NCBI GenBank assembly: GCA_000435495.1 | Contig: FR884055.1 | Span: forward strand, 35,546-70,490 | Reading direction: 5' to 3' | Source: Firmicutes bacterium CAG:552 | GTDB lineage: Bacteria > Bacillota > Clostridia > Christensenellales > Pumilibacteraceae | Length of the DNA: 34,945 bases | Shown here: positions 24,514 to 30,008 of the stretch, piece by piece | How positions within the stretch are numbered: position 1 is the stretch's first letter | Layout: each line of letters opens with the position of its first letter | Program-made: the position numbers and the translations under genes | Notes under the pieces: generated by a model | Told to the model about the DNA's origin: nothing | Seen by the model: only the letters and a program-made list of their open reading frames with translations | Databases searched by the model: none

Positions 24514-25212
24514 TTACCCTCCAAAAATCTGAGTGATAAGTTTAACGGTTTTGTCGTTGTTAAAACTTTTGTTAATCGACACAGTTATCGGCGCATAATC
24601 GATTAAAGCGTAGACTATTTCTTTTTCGTCGCAACTGGAAAAAATCAATTTTCCGTCTGCCAGTATTTTATATATGTCGCCTCCTTTAAGCGAAACGTCC
24701 TTTACCCTTGCGTCGATATTAGAAAACAAAAACCTGATAAGCTCGAAGAAAGTATTTTCATCGGCGATATACGCTGCGTTTTCAGCAGTCAGCGCCAATA
24801 TCTCATCCCATCGGCGTTTTAATTTTTGCATCTTAAATCTGTACACTCCGTCCAATGCGGTACCGCTTCTGAACACATGGCTTTTTGCCAAAATTTCTTT
24901 ATCGCTTTCACAGTCAAACCCGGTAAGAGCATGCGCAAGTATGTTTCTGCGGTATTCGTCGAGTGGAACTCTCAGCTTTCTGCAAATATAACAGAGTTTG
25001 GCATGATAGCAAAGTCTGTCTACGACACAGTCGTTTATCTTTTTTATCGTGTCGGCTTTGTCTGTAGGTTCGCCGGCAATAGCTATCTGATACCTTTTGC
25101 CCTTGTTTCCTCCCGCCACCATACAATCGCAAAGCACGCAACTCAGACTGTTCTTTATTTGTACGCCCCAATCCTTGTGCGTTTCATCTACACCGAGCAA
25201 ATATCGAAACAT
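24514..25212 (-). CDS. YtxC-like protein (putative sporulation protein family)
   Basis: Soluble 232-residue protein. The C-terminal half matches the YtxC pattern as I recall it: GVYRFKMQKLKRRWDEIL (about 120-138), an FFELIRFLFSNIDARVKDVSL helix-rich stretch (about 153-174), then VYALIDYAPITVSIN and a terminal VKLITQIF helix. The cysteine-containing end of many YtxC proteins (RVxxCxGC-like) is missing; the protein stops at IFGG. The N-terminal part is cysteine-rich instead (CVLCDC near 25-30, CYHAKLCYIC near 68-77), a possible metal site. YtxC has no established biochemical function; the sporulation label comes from Bacillus. GGGGGA lies five bases before the ATG. It is divergent from the tRNA operon and upstream of yajC. 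Family call is moderate. Confidence 0.55.
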   Translation of the reverse strand: MFRYLLGVDETHKDWGVQIKNSLSCVLCDCMVAGGNKGKRYQIAIAGEPTDKADTIKKINDCVVDRLCYHAKLCYICRKLRVPLDEYRRNILAHALTGFDCESDKEILAKSHVFRSGTALDGVYRFKMQKLKRRWDEILALTAENAAYIADENTFFELIRFLFSNIDARVKDVSLKGGDIYKILADGKLIFSSCDEKEIVYALIDYAPITVSINKSFNNDKTVKLITQIFGG

Positions 25213-25337
25213 TTATTCCCCCGATTTATTGTATGCAGAATATTCGTTTTATTTCGTTTCAAATATAAAGATTTTTCTATCTTAAAAATGCGGCGACATA
25301 TTTTTTAAATTTTTTTAGAAAATATACGTCAATTCTC
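25213..25337. other. divergent intergenic region between YtxC-like gene and tRNA operon
   Basis: AT-rich stretch of 125 bp separating divergently transcribed units. It contains the plus-strand tRNA promoter at its right border. On the minus strand CATACAAT (25228-25235) resembles a sigma-E -10 box but is only about 16 bases from the ATG, so I do not call it as the YtxC-like promoter. Confidence 0.4.
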
Positions 25338-25366
25338 TTGATTTTTTCCTCATGATTTGGTATAGT
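25338..25366 (+). promoter_or_regulatory. promoter of the tRNA-Val-Cys-Leu operon
   Basis: Plus-strand TTGATT (25338-25343), 17-base spacer, TATAGT (25361-25366) with extended -10 TG (TGGTATAGT). The expected start near 25373 is ten bases before mature tRNA-Val. Confidence 0.8.
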
Positions 25367-25382
25367 ATTTAAGCGTTCGAGA

Positions 25383-25458
25383 GGAAGCTTAGCTCAGCTG
25401 GGAGAGCATCTGCCTTACAAGCAGAGGGTCATAGGTTCGATCCCTATAGCTTCCACCA
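25383..25458 (+). tRNA. tRNA-Val (anticodon TAC)
   Basis: Full cloverleaf: acceptor GGAAGCT with AGCTTCC, D stem GCTC/GAGC, anticodon stem TCTGC/GCAGA with loop CTTACAA (anticodon TAC), T stem ATAGG/CCTAT with loop TTCGATC, discriminator A and encoded CCA. First gene of a three-tRNA operon, the only plus-strand genes in the window. Confidence 0.97.
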
Positions 25459-25491
25459 TAACAGGCCGCAAGGTCTGCAACATAACGGTGA

Positions 25492-25565
25492 GGCACCATA
25501 GCCAAGTGGTAAGGCAGAGGCCTGCAAAGCCTTTACCCCCAGTTCGAATCTGGGTGGTGCCTCCA
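25492..25565 (+). tRNA. tRNA-Cys (anticodon GCA)
   Basis: Acceptor GGCACCA/TGGTGCC, short D stem GCC/GGC, anticodon loop CTGCAAA (anticodon GCA), T stem CCCAG/CTGGG with loop TTCGAAT, discriminator U as required for CysRS, and encoded CCA. It lies 33 bp after tRNA-Val. Confidence 0.97.
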
Positions 25566-25584
25566 TTTTTATGTCAAAGTCCAT

Positions 25585-25670
25585 GCCCAAGTGGCGGAAT
25601 GGCAGACGCAAAGGACTTAAAATCCTTCGGAGGAAACTCCGTGCCGGTTCGAGTCCGGCCTTGGGCACCA
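25585..25670 (+). tRNA. tRNA-Leu (anticodon TAA)
   Basis: Acceptor GCCCAAG/CTTGGGC, anticodon stem AAGGA/TCCTT with loop CTTAAAA (anticodon TAA), a long class II variable arm (CGGAGGAAACTCCG), T stem GCCGG/CCGGC, discriminator A and encoded CCA. Last gene of the operon, 17 bases before the terminator. Confidence 0.97.
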
Positions 25671-25686
25671 TAGTAACGTTAGCAAT

Positions 25687-25706
25687 GCGGCGCAAGCCGT
25701 TTTTTT
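25687..25706 (+). terminator. terminator of the tRNA operon
   Basis: Short hairpin GCGGC-GCAA-GCCGT (GNRA-type tetraloop GCAA) directly followed by seven T on the plus strand. Confidence 0.75.
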
Positions 25707-25860
25707 GTTGTCGTTTTCTTTATCTTGTCGATATTTCGTTGTTCATGCTCGTGTTTTAAAAGCATTTTTATTTGCTAAGTCTTACGGTGTTATCATAATC
25801 GAGTTTTTAATGTTTTTAACATACCGATTAACCGAATCCACCCTATTTTTTATTTAAACT
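25707..25860. other. intergenic DNA after the tRNA operon
   Basis: About 150 bp of AT-rich sequence, first part of a 416-bp gap between convergent units. I see no ORF with a ribosome site, no tRNA and no clear hairpin. Confidence 0.5.
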
Positions 25861-25960
25861 AAAAAGCCTATCGAAAAAATGAAGTGAACTCCAATAGTTA
25901 GACAACTTTAGGAGGTTCACTTCATTTTTGGGTGCACCCCCAAAATTCGATAGGCTTTTT
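25861..25960. repeat. 100-bp nested palindrome; IS3-like ends inside a bidirectional terminator-like stem
   Basis: Outer perfect 15-bp inverted repeat (25861-25875 and 25946-25960; arms AAAAAGCCTATCGAA and TTCGATAGGCTTTTT), A-rich and T-rich at the ends like a bidirectional terminator. Inside is a second perfect 15-bp repeat (25875-25889 and 25915-25929; AAAAATGAAGTGAAC and its complement). It continues with TCC/GGA across a one-base bulge and AGTT/AACT around the loop AGAC. A third stem TTTTGGG/CCCAAAA (25926-25932 and 25939-25945) contains the palindrome GGGTGCACCC. The inner arms, read inward from TGAAGTGAAC on both sides, align over about 24 bases with each other and look like left and right terminal repeats of an IS3/IS150-group element (TG...CA ends, AGTTAGAC segment). 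No transposase is present. The unit lies between convergent operons. Confidence 0.7.
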
Positions 25961-26122
25961 CATATAATTCTAAACGTTTTAATAAAAAATTTTCGGCATC
26001 TTACCGGTTCCGAATAGATATAGTGCAAATTTATTGGTTTAATATGATCTGCGGCAACACTCTCATTCTTATACTTTCTTTCAAAAAATACTGTGAACCA
26101 CTAAATCACTAATCCTAAAAAG
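25961..26122. other. intergenic DNA downstream of zinc-ribbon gene 3
   Basis: AT-rich sequence following the stop of the last zinc-ribbon gene on the minus strand. No terminator hairpin is seen next to the stop, so the palindrome at 25861-25960 may serve as the end of this operon. Confidence 0.4.
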
Positions 26123-26566
26123 CTACTCTTTATCATTAATCGTTAAAAGCAAAATTCCGGAAACCATATTCACGAATAATAGCGTACAAACTTTAAAAGC
26201 AACGCTTATAGGTTCAAAGTTCGCAATCTTTTTATTAAAGTGACAATACATAGGAATAATCCAAATAAAAGGTACTAATGCAAATAGAACGTTAATGGCG
26301 ATAGTAAGCATATCTAAGCCTGCAGCAATTCCTAAAAGCAATCTAACCAAAGCGCTTAATGAATAAAAAGCTATAGTAACTATCATAAACGCTTTAGCTA
26401 CTTTTACTCTCGAATCGCTATACGTTGCAGCCCGATTCGGAGTCTCCGAATAATCATATCCTACCGACTGAGAATCCTGCTCCACACTCTCGTCAATACG
26501 CTGACCGCACATTCTGCAAACATTATCTCCGGAGCTAACGAAGCTTCCGCATTTCTTACAATACAT
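26123..26566 (-). CDS. zinc-ribbon membrane protein, paralogue 3
   Basis: Small protein of 147 residues with an N-terminal zinc ribbon (C3, C6, C17, C20: MYCKKCG and CRMCG), a polar linker of about 45 residues, then three hydrophobic segments (about 68-88, 90-112 and 126-144). The C-terminal part, PFIWIIPMYCHFNKKI followed by PISVAFKVCTLLFVN, is clearly homologous to the two genes upstream. This resembles an uncharacterised zinc-ribbon membrane family frequent in gut Firmicutes. Function is unknown; the ribbon should face the cytoplasm if the N-terminus is inside. GGAGG lies five bases before the ATG. Last gene of a three-paralogue operon; 70 bp separate it from paralogue 2. Confidence 0.8.
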   Translation of the reverse strand: MYCKKCGSFVSSGDNVCRMCGQRIDESVEQDSQSVGYDYSETPNRAATYSDSRVKVAKAFMIVTIAFYSLSALVRLLLGIAAGLDMLTIAINVLFALVPFIWIIPMYCHFNKKIANFEPISVAFKVCTLLFVNMVSGILLLTINDKE

Positions 26567-26636
26567 ATTTCCTCCAAAAAGTAAATTTAAATAACGCTAT
26601 ATCGCAATTTGGCATATATTATCCAACTAAATTTCG

Positions 26637-27119
26637 TTAATTTTTAATAGTTAACAAAATTATTCCACCGATAATATTTACAAACAATAAAGCACAAATT
26701 TTAAGACCTATGCCTATAGGTATGTTTCTTCGTAGCTTATCATTTACAGCACTGGTAAGCGGAATCATCCAAGCTAACGGAACAGCATAAATCAAAGCCG
26801 TGATAATTGACACCATAAATGTTTCTCGTGCAAACACTACGAAAAATGCATAAACCGCAAACAATATAATTTCAGCGATGGACAAACCTAAAAATATCGC
26901 AACAGCCTTCTTTCTGCCTCTAAGCACCGGTTTAGCATACTCGCTACCATCATCTTCGATGCCATACGCATGTTCATCCACGGCTATTATTTCGGACACA
27001 GAATTTTTCTCTTCTTCTACACGAGCTTGCTGACGATCGAATTCACTGACAATGCAACCGCATTTATTACAAGTAGTCTCATCAGACAAAAGAAAGTTTC
27101 CGCATTTCTTACAATACAT
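26637..27119 (-). CDS. zinc-ribbon membrane protein, paralogue 2
   Basis: A 160-residue protein with zinc ribbon C3, C6, C17, C20 (MYCKKCG, CNKCG) and an acidic linker of about 55 residues, the longest of the three. Hydrophobic helices are at about 76-98, 102-120 and 140-158. The shared C-terminal block reads PLAWMIPLTSAVNDKL then IGIGLKICALLFVNIIGGIILL. It is the most divergent of the three in this block, with isoleucine and glycine replacing the PIxxGFKVC pattern. GGAGG lies nine bases before the ATG. No enzymatic motif is visible. It is 46 bp downstream of paralogue 1 and presumably under the same promoter. Confidence 0.8.
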   Translation of the reverse strand: MYCKKCGNFLLSDETTCNKCGCIVSEFDRQQARVEEEKNSVSEIIAVDEHAYGIEDDGSEYAKPVLRGRKKAVAIFLGLSIAEIILFAVYAFFVVFARETFMVSIITALIYAVPLAWMIPLTSAVNDKLRRNIPIGIGLKICALLFVNIIGGIILLTIKN

Positions 27120-27165
27120 ATTCGTAAGCCTCCGTTACAAAAATAAACCGGTAACTATTGATACA

Positions 27166-27504
27166 CTATTCATTCTCCGGTATACACAAAAGCAAAATGC
27201 CGGAAACAGTATTCAAGAACAAAAGCGTGCAAACTTTAAATCCCACACTTATAGGCTGTCCGTTTTTTAACTTACGAGACATCGAAACAGTCATCGGGAC
27301 GGCCCAAGCAAGCGGAAACAACGCAAATCCCATAATGACGCAAGAAATGATAGCAAACACCAAAGCTATTGTACCCAAAGTGCTACGATCCTCATTTTTA
27401 GCGTTTGCCGCTCGCTCTTCATATGTCGGTTTGAGCGCTGCGCCGCAATTATGGCAGTAAACTTCATCATAGGTAACGGCAATACCGCAATTTTTACAAA
27501 ACAT
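27166..27504 (-). CDS. zinc-ribbon membrane protein, paralogue 1
   Basis: Shortest of the three paralogues (112 residues). Zinc ribbon C3, C6, C17, C20 (MFCKNCG, CHNCG), a linker of only about 20 residues rich in charged residues, then hydrophobic helices at about 42-70 and 88-108. The conserved block is PLAWAVPMTVSMSRKL followed by PISVGFKVCTLLFLN. AGGAG lies six bases before the ATG. It is first in the operon behind the near-consensus promoter at 27633-27661 and a leader of about 120 nt. Its function is unknown. The compact form probably approximates the basic domain unit of the family. Confidence 0.8.
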   Translation of the reverse strand: MFCKNCGIAVTYDEVYCHNCGAALKPTYEERAANAKNEDRSTLGTIALVFAIISCVIMGFALFPLAWAVPMTVSMSRKLKNGQPISVGFKVCTLLFLNTVSGILLLCIPENE

Positions 27505-27626
27505 GATTTTCTCCTCTCAATTTGCAATTTCCACGCCTATCGATGCACAACATAGATTAGTATCGACAAATCGACTTACACCTAAAAAGTAACATTATTA
27601 CAATCATGGTGATATGCACATCCGCA
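27505..27626 (-). promoter_or_regulatory. long 5' leader of the zinc-ribbon operon
   Basis: Predicted untranslated leader of about 120 nt between the promoter and the first ATG. It contains TCGAT/ATCGA and CTAT/ATAG pairings near 27538-27566 and a GATGTGCATATC near-palindrome near the 5' end. I do not recognise a known riboswitch; the length alone suggests post-transcriptional control. Confidence 0.3.
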
Positions 27627-27632
27627 AAGGGT

Positions 27633-27661
27633 ATTGTATTACATTCGTCAAAATATGTCAA
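27633..27661 (-). promoter_or_regulatory. strong promoter of the zinc-ribbon operon
   Basis: Minus-strand consensus TTGACA (27656-27661), 17-base spacer, TACAAT (27633-27638). Eleven of twelve positions match sigma-A consensus, the best promoter in the window. Confidence 0.85.
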
Positions 27662-27753
27662 TTAAATTGCAATGTTATTCACAAATTCCACTTAATCAAA
27701 GCAAAAAAAATTTTATTTACATGAATCAACGGCAAAATGACTATCATACAACG

Positions 27754-29175
27754 CTACACTTTTAATTCAAAATCGCACGACGCAGCCCCATTATCTCGAA
27801 TAATCGTAGATACAACCTCGTCGATAAATCTTTCAGTTTGTTTTGCAGCCAAGCCGATAAATTGCTCAGGACTAAGCATATCGTCAATACTGCTTTTAAT
27901 TGCCGCAAACGCTTCGTCAGCTTTTATCCGTTCTATCAAATCGTTGCTTTCGCCTTCTTTTACTCTTTTACCGCTTTCCATCGAATGGATTCTTATACGC
28001 TCGTGAAGCTCCTGCCTATCGCCGCCATGCTTGACGCATTCCATGATTATATTTTCAGTTGCCATAAAGGGCAATTCGTCTTTTACTCGTTTTTGTATCA
28101 TTTTGCGATATACAACTATACCTGAAACAATATTGTTATAAATATTCAGTATTCCATCTACCGCCAAAAATGCCTGCGCTATTGTTATTCGCCTATTTGC
28201 ACTATCGTCCAAGGTACGTTCCATCCACTGCGTAGCTGCCGTGACTGCCTCGTTCGTCGGCAAAGAAATAACGTATCTCGCCAAAGCGCACATGCGTTCG
28301 CTACGCATGGGATTACGCTTATATGCCATAGCGGAAGAGCCGATTTGATTTTTCTCAAACGGTTCTTCCATTTCTTTCATACTTTGAAGTAGTCTTAAGT
28401 CGTTACCGAACTTATATGCGCTCTGCGCTATCTGCGAAAGAACCGACAAAACATTATAATCGAACTTTCTCGGATAGGTCTGCCCTGTAACGGCGTAAGC
28501 TTTATCATACCCCATTTTTTTTACGACTTTATTTTCTAACTGTCTAACCTTTTCCTCACTGCCGAGAAGATCCAAAAAACTCGCTTGCGTGCCGGTTGTT
28601 CCCTTTACTCCACGCAACCTGACTTTAGCTATTACTTCGCACAACGATTCATAATCGAGGCACAAATCCTGTATCCACAAACACGCTCGTTTTCCTACTG
28701 TAGTAAGTTGCGCCGGCTGAAGATGCGTATATCCGAGTGTGGCTACATCCTTATATTCGTACGCAAAATTCGACAATTTTTTGATTACCGAAACCAATTT
28801 GCTCTTAACCAATTTCAACGCATCTGCAATTTCTATTACGTCAGCATTGTCGGTAACGAAACAACTCGTTGCGCCTAAATGAATTATAGGCTTTGCGCTT
28901 ACGGCTTGCTGACCAAAGGCATAAACATGGGCCATTACGTCATGCTTTACCTCTTTTTCTCGCTGATTGGCAACGTCGTAATTTATATCCGAAACATATT
29001 TCTTCATCTCGTCTATTTGAGATTGTTTTATCGGCAACCCCATTTCCATTTCGCTCTCGGCAAGGGCAATCCATAATTTTCTCCAAAGACAAAATTTGTT
29101 GTCATCCGAAAAAATATGCGACATTTCAGATGACGCATAACGTGTATTTAACGGATTTTCGTATAAATCTCTCAT
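27754..29175 (-). CDS. purB: adenylosuccinate lyase
   Basis: PurB acts twice in purine synthesis, cleaving SAICAR to AICAR and adenylosuccinate to AMP, each time releasing fumarate. The 473-residue protein belongs to the fumarase/aspartase superfamily: HDVMAH (78-83), GATSCFVTDNADV (101-113), the general acid/base region GYTHLQPAQ (H151) and the signature loop IGSSAMAYKRNPMRSE (278-293) with the catalytic serine at 280 or 281. The C-terminal helical domain is complete. The ATG overlaps the dipeptidase stop (ATGA), so the two genes are coupled; GGAGAG is ten bases upstream. No other pur genes are nearby. Confidence 0.97.
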   Translation of the reverse strand: MRDLYENPLNTRYASSEMSHIFSDDNKFCLWRKLWIALAESEMEMGLPIKQSQIDEMKKYVSDINYDVANQREKEVKHDVMAHVYAFGQQAVSAKPIIHLGATSCFVTDNADVIEIADALKLVKSKLVSVIKKLSNFAYEYKDVATLGYTHLQPAQLTTVGKRACLWIQDLCLDYESLCEVIAKVRLRGVKGTTGTQASFLDLLGSEEKVRQLENKVVKKMGYDKAYAVTGQTYPRKFDYNVLSVLSQIAQSAYKFGNDLRLLQSMKEMEEPFEKNQIGSSAMAYKRNPMRSERMCALARYVISLPTNEAVTAATQWMERTLDDSANRRITIAQAFLAVDGILNIYNNIVSGIVVYRKMIQKRVKDELPFMATENIIMECVKHGGDRQELHERIRIHSMESGKRVKEGESNDLIERIKADEAFAAIKSSIDDMLSPEQFIGLAAKQTERFIDEVVSTIIRDNGAASCDFELKV

Positions 29176-29912
29176 ATTTTAATCTCTCCGAAATATTTTA
29201 ACGCATTATCGCACAAAATGCGTTTAATCGACCTATCGTTATAGCCGCATTTTATAAGTCCGAGTACGAGTTTATCGAAGCTTTTGTAATCGTTTATGCC
29301 CTCGATTATATCGTCCGTTCCATAAAAATCCGAACCGATGCACAAATTTTCATCGCCGAATTTGTCAATAAATGCGTCTACATGGGCAATAAATCGTTCG
29401 ATTGTGGCTTCGCCTAAAAACTTACCGACAAAACACAGCCCGACTAAACCGCCTTTATTTATTATAACAGAAATTTGATCGTTTGTCAAATTTCGTCTAT
29501 GCTCATTTAAACTGTTCATCGCAGTATGACTGCATATAAATTTTTCCGCTATTTCCGCAACCTGATAAAAGCTGCGTCTGTTTAAATGAGCGGCATCTAT
29601 GACAATCTCAGCTTGGTTTAATTTTTCTATATAATATCTTCCTTTTTCCGTTAGCTCGTCATCGGTAAGAGCGCCGCCTGCCAATCCGTTAAAACCGTTC
29701 CACGTCAAACCACAATATAAAGGCGAAAGCGATATTGCCGTATCAATATCCATTCCGCCCAAATCTTCCAAAGCAATTCTTTTCCCGCAATCGGCTTTTT
29801 TTATTACATCGACACAGTCAAGCAGCGTAGTCCATATCGCATAAATTACGTTGTCGTTATCTGTTTTTCCTCCGCCGGTAAGCGCATCGTTATGCAAATC
29901 AAAAATTCTCAT
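29172..29912 (-). CDS. short membrane-dipeptidase-like (M19) metallohydrolase
   Basis: Peptidase M19 (renal dipeptidase) homologue of 246 residues, shorter than the usual 300-330. The binuclear zinc ligands are all identifiable: H7 and D9 in DLHND, the bridging E49 in ALEDLGG, H109 in DAAHLN, and H129 in SHTAMNSLNEHRRNLT. GSDFYGTDD (193-201) supplies the late aspartate. The missing length falls between HND and E49, where longer members carry an extra helix-loop. It probably hydrolyses dipeptides, but the family also includes enzymes for other amide substrates. No signal peptide, so cytoplasmic. There is no Shine-Dalgarno before the ATG. It is the first gene of a two-gene unit with purB, following the ispH-rpsA terminator. 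Confidence 0.85.
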   Translation of the reverse strand: MRIFDLHNDALTGGGKTDNDNVIYAIWTTLLDCVDVIKKADCGKRIALEDLGGMDIDTAISLSPLYCGLTWNGFNGLAGGALTDDELTEKGRYYIEKLNQAEIVIDAAHLNRRSFYQVAEIAEKFICSHTAMNSLNEHRRNLTNDQISVIINKGGLVGLCFVGKFLGEATIERFIAHVDAFIDKFGDENLCIGSDFYGTDDIIEGINDYKSFDKLVLGLIKCGYNDRSIKRILCDNALKYFGEIKI

Positions 29913-29937
29913 AATACTTAATACGCTTACAAAATAT

Positions 29938-29954
29938 AATTATGATACATAATT
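29938..29954. promoter_or_regulatory. operator-like dyad upstream of dipeptidase-purB
   Basis: Perfect palindrome AATTATG-ATA-CATAATT (7+3+7) located 26 bases before the dipeptidase ATG and 7 bases from the upstream terminator stem, where promoter elements would be expected. No convincing -35/-10 pair was found around it. Regulator unknown. Confidence 0.4.
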
Positions 29955-29960
29955 GCTAAG

Positions 29961-29989
29961 AAAAGTCCCTTGCTTTACGCAAGGGACTT
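29961..29989 (-). terminator. intrinsic terminator of the ispH-rpsA operon
   Basis: Perfect 11-bp stem AAGTCCCTTGC/GCAAGGGACTT with a 5-base loop, about 20 bases after the stop codon on the minus strand and followed by TTCTTA, so the T tract is four T, C, two T. Confidence 0.85.
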
Positions 29990-30008
29990 ACTTTTAATCG
30001 TACTCGTA

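Noticed and set aside
25228..25235. CATACAAT resembling a sigma-E -10 box upstream of the YtxC-like gene
   Set aside because: The nearest ATA for a -35 is about 14 bases away, shorter than normal, and the predicted transcript would start on the ribosome site, leaving almost no leader.
25444..25695. 83-codon minus-strand open frame across the tRNA genes
   Set aside because: Runs antisense through three certain tRNAs; a well-known spurious ORF type in tRNA clusters.
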